The notes: generated by a model from the sequence alone, not told the origin. DNA of 7,863 nt from Alphaproteobacteria bacterium (GCA_005882415.1 VBAE01000245.1:1-7863); one strand, 5' to 3'. Counted from the stretch's first letter, positions 1 to 6,945 are shown. A program made the numbers and translations.

Positions 1-324
1 AACGAGTTCGAGCTGGAGGACGGGGTCAAGATCGTGTTCGAGGCGGGGGGTGCGTACCGGCCGGGCGACTATTGGATGATCCCGGCCCGGGTCGCGACCG
101 GCGACGTCGAATGGCCGGGGCCGCCGGACCAGCCGGAGTTCCGGCTGCCGCACGGGCCGGTGCATTATTATGCACCGCTTGCGATCCGGGGGGCGACCGG
201 CGTGCGCGACCTGCGCTGCTGCATCGCGCGCATTCCCTGCGTCAAGGCGGAGACGACCGTCACCGGCACTGCGACCACCAACGCGGTGGCGACCAGGGAC
301 AAGGCCGTGGTCAAGCCGAAATAG
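1..324 (+). CDS. C-terminal part of a DUF6519-like protein (5' end outside window)
   Basis: The frame is open from base 1 to a TAG at 322-324, giving 107 residues with no start, so this is the tail of a longer gene. Visible landmarks are LEDGVKIVF (residues 5-13), YRPGDYW (19-25), IPARVATGDVEWP (27-39) and a HYYAPLA segment. From memory, this 'GG.YR.GDYW.IPAR.ATG.(I/V)EWP ... H.YAPLA' pattern is typical of proteins annotated as DUF6519. These are large, poorly characterised proteins, some with beta-helix or phage-tail-like surroundings. The last 30 or so residues are Thr/Ala/Lys-rich and look like a simple tail. The function is unknown, and none can be inferred from this fragment. The stop lies 2 bp from the stop of the convergent outer-membrane factor gene. 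A GTG at 34 is in frame but is not a credible start, because coding character continues upstream of it. Confidence 0.65.
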   Translation, partial: NEFELEDGVKIVFEAGGAYRPGDYWMIPARVATGDVEWPGPPDQPEFRLPHGPVHYYAPLAIRGATGVRDLRCCIARIPCVKAETTVTGTATTNAVATRDKAVVKPK

Positions 325-326
325 GC

Positions 327-1694
327 TCAGGCCTCCCAGCCGCCGCCCAGAGCGAGGAAGACCGAGACGAGATAGTCGGAGAGCTGCGCTTCGGCCTGGG
401 CGAGCTGGGCCTCGGTCTGGGAGAGCGAGCGTTCGGCTTCGAGGACGATCTGGAAGGGCTCGCGGCCGGCGCGGTAGCGGAGGCGGGCGATGCGCGCGGC
501 TTCGGCGCTGTTGGCGCGGGCGCGGCGGAGGGCGGAGACGCGGTCGAGTTCGTGGGCGTAGCGGGTTAGGGAACTCTCGGTCTCTTCGAGGGCGCCGAGC
601 CAGGTGCCGTCGAAGCGGGCGAGGGCAGCCTTGGCGGACGCCTCGGCCTGGGCGATCCGGGCTCGGGCGACGCCGTTGGTCGGGATCGTCCAGCTGATCA
701 GGGGCCCGAGGCCGAAGGTGATGCCGGAGCTCAGCGCACTCAGCGAATTGCCTGTGGAGCCCGCCGAGAGGCCGATGCGGATGTCGGGATAGAGGTCCGC
801 GGTCGCCACGCCGATGCGAGCGGTGGCGGCGGCGAGTTCGCGCTCGGCGGCGCGAACGTCGGGACGGCGGGCGAGCAGGGTCGCGCCGTTGCCGACCGGG
901 ATCGGCCGGCTGAGCGAGGGCGAAGTCGAGCAGGTCGCGACCTCGCGCGGGAAGTCCGCCGGGGGCCGGCCGGTCAGCACCGACAGCCGGTAGAGCGCGG
1001 TCTGCCGCTGCGCCGCAAGCGTCGGAAGCGTGGAACGGGTCTGCTCGAGCTGGGCGCCGGCCTGGCCGCTCTCCAGAGCGGTGCCGCGGCCACCCGCCAC
1101 CAGCCGGCGGGTGAGGTCGAAAGTCTCTTCCTGGATGCGGACGCTCTCTTGCGCGACGGCGAGCTGGCGCCCGGCGCTGCACGCGTCGGCATAGGCACGG
1201 GCGGTCTCGGCGGCGACGGTGATCCGGCTCAGGTCGAAGGCCGCCTGGACCGCCTCGACGTCCGCCCGGCTCGCCTCGGTGGCGCGGCGGATCCGCCCGA
1301 ACAGGTCGAGCTGATAGCCGACGTCGAAGCCGCCGCTGAAGGTCGCACTCAGATTCTCACTGGTGGTCTCGCCGCCGGAGAAGGCCGCGGTCGGAAGCCG
1401 GGCGCCTCGTGTCTCGCGGAGCACCGCCCGGGCGCGCTCGAGGTTCGCCGCCGCGACCCTGAGGTCGGTGTTGGCGGTCAGCGCCTGCTCGACGAGCCGG
1501 TCGAGGACCGGATCGTTGAACAGGCTCCACCAGCGCCCGGCCGGCTCGTCGCCGGTGAAGGCGGGGGAGGCGGCGCTTAGGAATCCGCTCTGGGCCGGCA
1601 CCGAAGGCGCGGGGGACTTATAGTCCGGCCCAACGGTGGTGCAGGCGGCGAGGGCGAGGGCGGACACCGCCGGGAGGAACAGGCGCTTCATCAT
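327..1694 (-). CDS. NodT-family RND efflux outer-membrane factor lipoprotein
   Basis: This is the outer-membrane channel of the tripartite pump (TolC/OprM/OprN class), 455 aa and a normal length. A signal peptide ends in the lipobox LALAAC with Cys18 as the lipidation site, followed by the family signature VGPDYKSP (21-28) and RWWSLFNDPVLDRLV (54-68). Two OEP-type coiled-coil/beta repeats follow at about 65-245 and 270-445. The second includes LARRPDVRAAERELAAATA (274-292) and IGVATADLYPDI (294-305), and the protein ends with the typical ALGGGWE. Cys171 and Cys255 could form a periplasmic disulfide (inference). The gene is last in the pump operon. It begins ATGATG: the first ATG overlaps the permease stop by 4 bases, and the second (1691-1689) by one. 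A GGAG at 1702-1699 is 4 nt from the first ATG and 7 nt from the second, so the 454-aa form may be the real one. OEP-family identity is very secure; the substrate is unknown. Confidence 0.96.
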   Translation of the reverse strand: MMKRLFLPAVSALALAACTTVGPDYKSPAPSVPAQSGFLSAASPAFTGDEPAGRWWSLFNDPVLDRLVEQALTANTDLRVAAANLERARAVLRETRGARLPTAAFSGGETTSENLSATFSGGFDVGYQLDLFGRIRRATEASRADVEAVQAAFDLSRITVAAETARAYADACSAGRQLAVAQESVRIQEETFDLTRRLVAGGRGTALESGQAGAQLEQTRSTLPTLAAQRQTALYRLSVLTGRPPADFPREVATCSTSPSLSRPIPVGNGATLLARRPDVRAAERELAAATARIGVATADLYPDIRIGLSAGSTGNSLSALSSGITFGLGPLISWTIPTNGVARARIAQAEASAKAALARFDGTWLGALEETESSLTRYAHELDRVSALRRARANSAEAARIARLRYRAGREPFQIVLEAERSLSQTEAQLAQAEAQLSDYLVSVFLALGGGWEA

Positions 1695-4600
1695 TCGGCT
1701 CCGTCGGCGGCGGGCAGCGGATCGTGGGCGGTGCCGCCGTAAGAGGTTGGGTAAACGGCTTCCTTAGGCGGTCGCTTGGGCAGGAAGCGGCCGAGGCCGC
1801 GGCTCACCACGTAGAAAATCGGCGTGAAGATGAGGCCGAAGAAGGTGACGCCGAGCATCCCGAAGCCGACCGCCGTGCCCAGAGCCTGCCGCATCTCCGC
1901 GCCCGGCCCGACCGCGATTGCGAGCGGGATCACGCCGAAGATGAAGGCGAAGCTGGTCATCAGGATCGGACGGAGACGCGAGCGGGCGGCGCTGACCGCG
2001 GTGTCGATCGGGCTCATCCCGTGCTCCTCCTCCGCCTGCTTGGCGAATTCGACGATCAGGATGGCGTTCTTTGCGGCAAGTGCGACCAAAACGACCAAGC
2101 CGACCTGGGTCAGGATGTTGTTGTCCATGCCGCGAAGGACCACCCCGACGAGGGCGGCGAGGATGCACATCGGCACGATCAGGATCACCGCCAGCGGCAG
2201 GGTCAAAGCCTCGTACTGCGCGGCGAGGACCAAGAAGACGAACACCACGGCCAAGAGGAAGATCATCGCCGACGAGCTGCCCGCCGCCTGCTCCTGGTAA
2301 GCGAGGCCGGTCCATTCATAGGTCATGCCCTGGGGAAGCGTCTTGGCCGCAATCCCTTCCATCGCCCGGAGCGCATCGCCCGAGGAGACGCCCGGCGCCG
2401 CCGCGCCCTGAAGCTCCACCGCGGGGAAGAGGTTGTAGCGGACCACGCGGGCCGGGCCGCTGTCGTTCCTCAAGGTCGCGACCGCGGAGAGGGGCACCAT
2501 CGCCCCGCTCGACGAGCGCACCTGGAGCCGGCCGATGTCGGAGAGGTCGTCGCGCGCGGTCGGTTCCGCCTGCGCGGTCACCCGGAAGGTGCGGCCGATC
2601 AGGTTGAAGTCGTTGACATAGGTCGAGCCCATATAGGTGCCGAGCGCCTCATAGACCTGCGACGGCTGGACGCCGAGCAATTGCGCCCGGTCCCGGTCGA
2701 CGTCCGCCTGCACCCGCGGCGAGCCGGTGTTGAACAGGGAGAAGACCTGGGTGAGCTGCTTCGACTCGGCGGCGGCGCCCATCACCCCGAAGGTCGCGCT
2801 CTCCAGCGCCTTGTAGCCGGCGCCGCTGCGGTCCTGGATCATCATCGTGAAGCCGTTGCCGGTGCCGAGACCGGGCACGGCGGGCGGCGCGATGACGAAC
2901 ACGTTGGCGTCCTCGATTCCACCGGCGAGCGCGCCGGTCAGCGCCTTGGACAGCTCGTCGGCGGAGAGGCCCTTGCCGCGCTCGCCCCAGTCGGAGAGGC
3001 GCATGAACATCGTGCCCGAGTTGGACGCCTGGGAGAAGCTGGCGCCGTCGAGGCCCGCGAAGGTGGCGACGTCCACCACGCCGTGCTGGGCCTTGGCGAT
3101 CTTGTAGGCGCGGTCGAGCACGGCGCTGGTCCGGTCGAGCGAGGAGCCCGGCGGAAGCTGGACGACTCCGATCAGCACGCCCTGGTCCTGCTCCGGGATG
3201 AAGCCGGTCGGGGTGGTGGTGAGGGTGAGGCCGGTCAGCGCGAGCAGGCCCGCATAGAGGATGAGCATGATGCCCGACTTGCGCACCACCTTCGCGGTCG
3301 TCCGGCCGTAGCGGTCGGACAGCCAGTCGAAGCCTGCGTTGAACTTGGCGCCGGCGACGCGCAGCGGCCGGGTCCAGCGGCTCCCACCTTCGCTCCCATG
3401 CTCGCGGTGCGGCTTGAGGAGCAGCGCGGCGAGCGCCGGCGACAGGGTCAGCGACACGATCAGCGAGATCAGCGCCGCCGCCGCGATGGTCACCGCGAAC
3501 TGGCGGTAGAAGATGCCCGGGATTCCCCCGACGAAGGCGGTCGGAACGAACACCGCCGTCAGCACCAGGCCGATCGCGATGAGGGCGCCGGAGACTTCGC
3601 GCATCGTCCGGTGCGCCGCCTCGCGCGGGGTGAGGCCGCCCCGGATATGCTTCTCCACCGCCTCGACCACGACGATCGCGTCGTCGACGACGATCCCGAC
3701 CGCGAGGACGAGGGCGAACAGCGACAGCGAATTGATCGAGAAGCCGAGCGCCAGCTGCACCGCGAAGGTGCCGACCAGTGCCACCGGAATGGCGAGGATG
3801 GGGATGATCGCCGCCCGCCAGGTCTGGAGGAAGACCATGACGACGAGCACCACGAGGATAATCGCCTCGACCAAAGTCTCCTGCACGCCCTCGACGGAGG
3901 CGGCGACATATTCGGTCGGGTTATAGGGGATGGAATAGACGATTCCGGGCGGGAAGTCCTTCGACGCGGCCTTGACCTCGTCGAGGACGAGCTGCGCCGC
4001 ATCCAGCGCGTTCGATCCCGGCTGCTGGATGATGGCGAGTGCCACGCCCGGGCGGCCGGAGAAGGCGCCGCGAATGCCGTATTCCTGGCTTCCGAGCTCG
4101 ACCCGGGCGACGTCGCGCACACGGGTGATCGCGCCCGAAGCGTCGGTCTTGATGACGACGTCGGCGAACTGGTTGGGGTCGTTCAGACGCCCCTGCACTT
4201 CGATCGGGAGCTGGAAGGCCGGGTTGCCGTTCGCATAAGGCGGCTGGCCGAGCGCGCCGCCGGCGACCTGGACGTTCTGGCTGCGGAGCGCCGTTACGAT
4301 CTCGCCCGCGGTCAAATTGCGCGCCGCGGCACGGTCCGGATCGATCCAGATCCGCATCGCATAATTGCCGCCGCCGAACACCTGAACGCCGCCGACGCCC
4401 TCCAGCCTCAGCAGCCGGTCGCGAAGGTTGGTGTTGGCGTAATTGCCGATATAGTCGACGTCGATATTGGGGTCGGTCGAGGTCAAGGCCACGATCAGCA
4501 GGAAGCCGGTCGAGGCCTTGTTGACCGTCACGCCGATCTGGCGGACCTGCTCGGGAAGGCGCGGCTCGGCCAGCGCGACCCGGTTCTGGACCAGCACCTG

Positions 4601-4912
4601 GGCGGCGTCGAGGTCGGTCCCGGCCTTGAAGGTGACGGTGATCCCGGCCGCTCCGTTGGTCGAAGAGGAGGACATGTAGAGCATGCCCTCGACGCCGTTG
4701 ATCTCCTGCTCGAGCGGCGCCGCCACCGTCTCCGCCATCGTTTCCGCGGACGCGCCGGGATAGGCGGTGTTGATGGTGATCGTCGGCGGCGCGATCTCCG
4801 GATATTGCGACAGCGAGAGCTGCGGATAGGCGAAGGCGCCGATCAGGGTGATGAACACCGCGATCACCGCCGCGAAGATCGGCCGCTCGATGAAGAATTT
4901 GGAGATGTTCAT
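1691..4912 (-). CDS. HAE1-family RND multidrug efflux permease (MexF/OqxB/AcrB-like)
   Basis: This is the inner-membrane proton/drug antiporter of the pump, 1073 aa and full length. It opens with MNISKFFIERPIFAAV, the usual first transmembrane helix, followed by a periplasmic pore/porter region (about 35-335). TM2-6 follow at about 340-500, a linker at about 500-545, TM7, a second periplasmic domain (about 565-870), and TM8-12 (about 880-1040). The proton-relay residues are all present: Asp410-Asp411 in AVGIVVDDAIVVVE, Lys948 in ALAAKNAILIVEF, and Arg979 and Thr986 in RSRLRPILMTSFAF. They correspond to AcrB D407, D408, K940, R971 and T978. The N-terminal region (TVAAPLEQEINGVEGMLYMSS, then VQNRVALAEPRLP) resembles MexF/OqxB more than AcrB, which fits a NodT/OprN-type partner. 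A Pro/Gly-rich cytoplasmic tail covers about 1045-1073. GGAG at 4924-4921 serves the ATG at 4912. Substrates cannot be read from sequence. Confidence 0.98.
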   Translation of the reverse strand: MNISKFFIERPIFAAVIAVFITLIGAFAYPQLSLSQYPEIAPPTITINTAYPGASAETMAETVAAPLEQEINGVEGMLYMSSSSTNGAAGITVTFKAGTDLDAAQVLVQNRVALAEPRLPEQVRQIGVTVNKASTGFLLIVALTSTDPNIDVDYIGNYANTNLRDRLLRLEGVGGVQVFGGGNYAMRIWIDPDRAAARNLTAGEIVTALRSQNVQVAGGALGQPPYANGNPAFQLPIEVQGRLNDPNQFADVVIKTDASGAITRVRDVARVELGSQEYGIRGAFSGRPGVALAIIQQPGSNALDAAQLVLDEVKAASKDFPPGIVYSIPYNPTEYVAASVEGVQETLVEAIILVVLVVMVFLQTWRAAIIPILAIPVALVGTFAVQLALGFSINSLSLFALVLAVGIVVDDAIVVVEAVEKHIRGGLTPREAAHRTMREVSGALIAIGLVLTAVFVPTAFVGGIPGIFYRQFAVTIAAAALISLIVSLTLSPALAALLLKPHREHGSEGGSRWTRPLRVAGAKFNAGFDWLSDRYGRTTAKVVRKSGIMLILYAGLLALTGLTLTTTPTGFIPEQDQGVLIGVVQLPPGSSLDRTSAVLDRAYKIAKAQHGVVDVATFAGLDGASFSQASNSGTMFMRLSDWGERGKGLSADELSKALTGALAGGIEDANVFVIAPPAVPGLGTGNGFTMMIQDRSGAGYKALESATFGVMGAAAESKQLTQVFSLFNTGSPRVQADVDRDRAQLLGVQPSQVYEALGTYMGSTYVNDFNLIGRTFRVTAQAEPTARDDLSDIGRLQVRSSSGAMVPLSAVATLRNDSGPARVVRYNLFPAVELQGAAAPGVSSGDALRAMEGIAAKTLPQGMTYEWTGLAYQEQAAGSSSAMIFLLAVVFVFLVLAAQYEALTLPLAVILIVPMCILAALVGVVLRGMDNNILTQVGLVVLVALAAKNAILIVEFAKQAEEEHGMSPIDTAVSAARSRLRPILMTSFAFIFGVIPLAIAVGPGAEMRQALGTAVGFGMLGVTFFGLIFTPIFYVVSRGLGRFLPKRPPKEAVYPTSYGGTAHDPLPAADGAE

Positions 4913-4920
4913 GGGGGCCG

Positions 4921-4927
4921 CTCCTCA
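4921..4927 (-). promoter_or_regulatory. Ribosome binding site of the permease, touching the adaptor stop codon
   Basis: Read on the minus strand, the adaptor stop TGA (4927-4925) is followed directly by GGAG (4924-4921). The permease ATG follows 8 nt later at 4912. A ribosome finishing the adaptor therefore sits on the next start site, which suggests coupled synthesis of the two pump subunits. The reading is direct; the coupling is inference. Confidence 0.75.
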
Positions 4928-6121
4928 GCGCGCCCGAGTGGCGATGGAGGCGGGCGCGGACGTAGGCGCGGACGGCGCCGGCTCGGGGCCTGCGACGACC
5001 GGGATCCGGCCTACGCGGGGGATCACCTTCTGCCCCGGGCGAGCGCGCTGGAGGCCGGCGATGATGATCCGCTCATTGGGCGCAAGGCCGCTCCGAACCA
5101 CCCGCAAGTTTCCGGTCAGCGGGCCGAGTTCGACCGGCCGGGCGATCACCGTCCCGGCCTTGTCGACCACGTAGACCACCCGGCGGGCGGCGTCGGTGAC
5201 GATCGCGGTGTCGGGCACCAGCAGGGCGCGATAGGACTGGGAGGCGGCGAGGCGCATATGGCCGAACATGCCGGGCTTGAGCAGGCCGGTCGGGTTGGGG
5301 ACCACGGCCCGGGCGCGGACGGTGCCGGCGCCGGTGTTGACGACGGGATCGATGAAGTCGACCCGGCCGGCATGGACGTAGCTCGCTTCGTCCTGGAGCC
5401 GGATCCGGACCTGGCCGCCCGCCGCTCCGCCGCCGGCCTGGCGCTGGTACTTGAGGAGCAGCGATTCCGAGCCTTCGAAGGCGAAGTGGAGCGGGTCGGT
5501 CGAGACGATGGTGGTGAGCACAGTCTGGTCGGCGGTCACCGAATTGCCGGGGTCGACCCGTCGCTCGGAGACCTGGCCGGAGATGGGCGCCACCACCCGG
5601 GTGAAGCCGACATTGAGCTGCTGGGCGCGGATCGCGGCGCGGGCGGCGGCGACGTCCGCCTCGCCGGTGCGCACCGCCGCCTGGCGTTGCTCGACCTCCT
5701 CGGTGCTCGCCGCCCGCTGCGAGGCGAGGGCTCGGGAGCGGGCGAGCTCGGTGCGGGCATTGGCCAGGGTCGCCTGCGCGCGGGCGAGCTGCGCCTGCGA
5801 CTGCGCCAGCGCCGCCTGCGAAGGCCGCGCATCTATCGTGAAGAGGAGCTGGCCCTTCTCGACATATTGCCCGTCGCGGAAGTGGACGGCCTGCAGGAAA
5901 CCGGTCGCGCGCGGCTTCACCTCGACATTCTGGATCGCCTCGAAGCGGCCGACATAATCGTCCCAATCGACCACGTCCTGGGCGATCGGCGCGGCGACGG
6001 TGACCGGCATGGCCGGGGGCGGCCCGGCCTGTTCCGCGTCGCTGCCGCCGCAGCCGGCGAGCGCAAGCGCGAGCAGGAACGGGAAAAGGACGCGCTTCGC
6101 GGCGGATCGAATCGTCGGCAT
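4925..6121 (-). CDS. RND efflux periplasmic adaptor subunit (MexE-like lipoprotein)
   Basis: This is the membrane-fusion protein that links permease to outer-membrane channel, 398 aa. The signal sequence ends in LALAGC with Cys24 as the lipid anchor and Gly at +2. The mature part starts with PVTVAAPIAQDVVDWDDYVGRFEAIQNVEVKPRATGFL (about 39-76), the beta-barrel and first lipoyl half. HFRDGQYVEKGQLLFTID (80-97) follows. An Ala/Gln/Arg-rich alpha-hairpin spans about 100-170, then the second lipoyl half (VVAPISGQVSERRVDPGNSVTADQTVLTTI). The beta-barrel includes DPVVNTGAGTVRARAVVPNPTGLLKPGMFG, and the membrane-proximal domain ends near 370. The last 25 residues are a Pro/Ala/Ser-rich tail. The DWDDYVGRFEA signature is that of the MexE/OqxA branch, matching the permease type. 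It is the first gene of the operon. The only Shine-Dalgarno candidate before its ATG is a weak GAAAG-like stretch. The stop TGA runs straight into the permease GGAG. Confidence 0.97.
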   Translation of the reverse strand: MPTIRSAAKRVLFPFLLALALAGCGGSDAEQAGPPPAMPVTVAAPIAQDVVDWDDYVGRFEAIQNVEVKPRATGFLQAVHFRDGQYVEKGQLLFTIDARPSQAALAQSQAQLARAQATLANARTELARSRALASQRAASTEEVEQRQAAVRTGEADVAAARAAIRAQQLNVGFTRVVAPISGQVSERRVDPGNSVTADQTVLTTIVSTDPLHFAFEGSESLLLKYQRQAGGGAAGGQVRIRLQDEASYVHAGRVDFIDPVVNTGAGTVRARAVVPNPTGLLKPGMFGHMRLAASQSYRALLVPDTAIVTDAARRVVYVVDKAGTVIARPVELGPLTGNLRVVRSGLAPNERIIIAGLQRARPGQKVIPRVGRIPVVAGPEPAPSAPTSAPASIATRAR

Positions 6122-6181
6122 GCTGGGCTTTCGCGTGAGTCTGGTCAGGCCGGCACGGCGGCCGGGGCTGGCGAACTAGGT

Positions 6182-6193
6182 TCCTGTTCAGGA
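6182..6193. repeat. 12-bp palindrome TCCTGTTCAGGA, candidate operator
   Basis: TCCTG-TT-CAGGA has perfect 5-bp arms around a two-base centre. With a one-base bulge the symmetry extends to about 6178-6196 (AGG ... CCT). It falls entirely within the 17-nt spacer of the proposed minus-strand pump promoter, a common place for a TetR-family operator. The function is inferred. Confidence 0.45.
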
Positions 6194-6195
6194 CC

Positions 6196-6237
6196 TGTCA
6201 ACGGGTGTAGACATAAAAAGTCCACAAGTGTTGACAT
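6196..6237. repeat. Three TGTCWAC motifs, candidate TetR operator cluster
   Basis: TGTCAAC (6196-6202) faces GTAGACA (6207-6213) across 4 bp, an 18-bp inverted repeat with one mismatch. It also faces GTTGACA (6230-6236) as a perfect 7-bp inverted repeat with a longer spacer. The last two copies also form a direct repeat, GTGTWGACAT, at 6205-6214 and 6228-6237, with a period of 23 bp. TetR-family dimers bind such near-palindromes, often as two dimers. The geometry is seen directly; binding is inference. Confidence 0.5.
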
Positions 6238-6242
6238 TTCAC

Positions 6243-6262
6243 CGATCCGGAGCGATCCGGAC
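6243..6262. repeat. Tandem 10-bp repeat CGATCCGGAG/CGATCCGGAC
   Basis: CGATCCGGA occurs at 6243-6251 and again at 6253-6261, exactly 10 bp apart. Each copy contains the palindrome TCCGGA, so TCCGGA-GCGA-TCCGGA (6246-6261) is also a 16-bp inverted repeat. It ends 6 bp before the tetR Shine-Dalgarno sequence, where a bound protein could act in autoregulation. It may also be chance in GC-rich DNA. Confidence 0.4.
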
Positions 6263-6267
6263 GGCCT

Positions 6268-6272
6268 GGAGA
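6268..6272 (+). promoter_or_regulatory. Ribosome binding site of the TetR gene
   Basis: GGAGA lies 4 nt before the ATG at 6277. This supports 6277 as the start and agrees with the N-terminal length usual for TetR proteins (about 30 residues before the helix-turn-helix). Confidence 0.6.
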
Positions 6273-6276
6273 GACC

Positions 6277-6843
6277 ATGACCCCCCGTGCCAAATGCTCC
6301 GCCTCGACCAAGGAGATGCTGCTCGTCTCCGCCCGGCGGCGCTTTTTAGAAGAGAGCTATGAGAATGTCGGCCTCCGCGACATCGCCCGCGATGCGGGCG
6401 TCGATGTCGCCCTCGTCGGCCGCTATTTCGGATCGAAGGAGCAATTGTTCCACGAGGTGCTTCGCGGCACGCGCTGCCAGTGGCTCGATACGTCGATCCC
6501 CGAGGCCGATCTCCCCGCCTTCCTCGCCGAGATGGTCCTTCGCACCGACGAGGCGGAGGACCGGGAGGATCTCGACCGGCTTCTCCTGATCCTGCGCTCC
6601 GCCTCCTCGCCCCAGGCTTCGGCTTTGGTCCGAACGGCATTCCGGGAAGACGTGATCGAGCCGGTCGCGCGGATGCTCTCCGGCCCGGATGCCGAGCTCC
6701 GGGTGGCGACGGCGTTCAGCATCCTCACCGGCATTTCGGTGATGCGCACCTTCATGGCGGTCGAGCCTTTGGCCGGGTGCGAGCGCAAGATGCTCGAGGC
6801 GCGGCTCACCCATCTCCTCGGCGAGGCGCTCGCCGGGGCTTGA
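6277..6843 (+). CDS. TetR/AcrR-family transcriptional regulator, likely pump repressor
   Basis: The protein is 188 aa, a normal length for a TetR one-component regulator. The N-terminal DNA-binding domain spans about 10-60: helix 1 TKEMLLVSARRRFLEESYENVG, then the helix-turn-helix LRDIARDAGVDVALVGRYF (33-51). The signature FGSKEQLFHEVL (51-62) follows. The recognition helix is around VDVALVGRY. The rest (65-188) is an all-helical ligand-binding and dimerisation domain with little sequence conservation, so the inducer cannot be predicted. Cys7, Cys67 and Cys168 are present, but nothing shows a redox role. The gene is divergent from the pump operon across a 155-bp repeat-rich gap. This is the classic arrangement of acrR/acrAB-type local repressors, so repression of both its own gene and the pump is likely (inference from context). 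Confidence 0.93.
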   Translation: MTPRAKCSASTKEMLLVSARRRFLEESYENVGLRDIARDAGVDVALVGRYFGSKEQLFHEVLRGTRCQWLDTSIPEADLPAFLAEMVLRTDEAEDREDLDRLLLILRSASSPQASALVRTAFREDVIEPVARMLSGPDAELRVATAFSILTGISVMRTFMAVEPLAGCERKMLEARLTHLLGEALAGA

Positions 6844-6868
6844 AGCCGGCTCCCGCGGGCCATAGATA
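6840..6868 (+). promoter_or_regulatory. Weak candidate promoter for the ydcH/BI-1 unit
   Basis: TTGAAG (6840-6845, 4 of 6 to the -35 consensus) is separated by exactly 17 nt from TAGATA (6863-6868, 3 of 6 to the -10). It overlaps the tetR stop codon. If used, transcription would start near 6875 and give a leader of about 140 nt carrying all three inverted repeats downstream. The matches are weak enough to arise by chance, and read-through from tetR is the alternative. Confidence 0.25.
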
Positions 6869-6893
6869 GGTGTTGCGGGCCGGGCCCCTCTGG

Positions 6894-6911
6894 CGAACGT
6901 CAAGACGTTCG
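6894..6911. repeat. Perfect 8-bp inverted repeat, 2-nt centre
   Basis: CGAACGTC-AA-GACGTTCG. The two-base centre is too tight for a good RNA hairpin, so a dimeric DNA-binding protein site is at least as plausible. There is no T-run after it, so it is not an intrinsic terminator for tetR. It lies in the 173-bp gene-free stretch 6844-7016. Confidence 0.55.
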
Positions 6912-6922
6912 TGATGTCGGAC

Positions 6923-6945
6923 CGCATCGGGTAAGCTCCGATGCG
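6923..6945 (+). repeat. Perfect 8-bp stem with 7-nt loop
   Basis: CGCATCGG and CCGATGCG flank the loop GTAAGCT. The stem is GC-rich and would be a stable RNA hairpin. No U-tract follows, so it does not look like a classic terminator. It could be a leader structure of the downstream pair or a processing or stability element. The structure is clear; the role is unknown. Confidence 0.6.

Larger units (their letters stand above)
6122..6276. promoter_or_regulatory. Divergent control region between pump operon and TetR gene
   Basis: This 155-bp non-coding gap separates two genes that are read away from each other, so both promoters and the regulator's operator should lie here. It has the window's most AT-rich short stretch (around 6207-6240). 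On the minus strand, TTGACA (6201-6196) is a perfect -35 match with a 17-nt spacer to a poor -10 (TAGTTC, 6178-6173). This would start the pump mRNA roughly 45 nt before its ATG. On the plus strand, TTGACA at 6231-6236 is also a perfect -35, but the hexamer 17 nt on (GATCCG) is a poor -10, so the tetR promoter is not resolved. Both TTGACA hexamers lie inside the repeated TGTCWAC motif, so a repressor bound there would block polymerase. The region's role is well supported by context; the exact promoter hexamers are tentative. Confidence 0.7.

Noticed and set aside
72..697. Plus-strand frames of 165 and 175 codons near the left edge
   Set aside because: They run through the DUF6519-like frame and antisense to the outer-membrane factor. 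Their Arg/Gly/Ala-rich sequences look like frame shadows.
6173..6190. General-stress (EcfG-type) promoter suggested by GGAAC on the minus strand near 6183
   Set aside because: No CGTT-like -10 is found 16-17 nt downstream.
1724..6280. An open frame of 1518 codons on the plus strand, opposite the permease and adaptor genes
   Set aside because: Its codons are exact reverse complements of the sense codons. It stays open only because the two pump genes avoid TTA, CTA and TCA and their 12-bp gap keeps the frame. The translation is low-complexity Arg/Asp/Glu/His/Gly-rich with no domain, and the minus-strand proteins are unmistakable.
6844..6888. GC-rich palindromes and the GCGGGCC direct repeat after tetR as a mobile-element end or attachment site
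   Set aside because: The repeats are short (7-8 bp) and expected in such GC-rich DNA. There is no transposase, integrase or tRNA gene nearby.
6895..6910. Alphaproteobacterial SOS box (GTTC-N7-GTTC)
   Set aside because: The sequence is GAAC-N8-GTTC, inverted rather than a direct repeat, so it does not match the LexA site of this group.
6894..6945. Intrinsic terminator for the TetR gene
   Set aside because: The stems are strong but neither is followed by a run of T residues, and the first has only a 2-nt loop.
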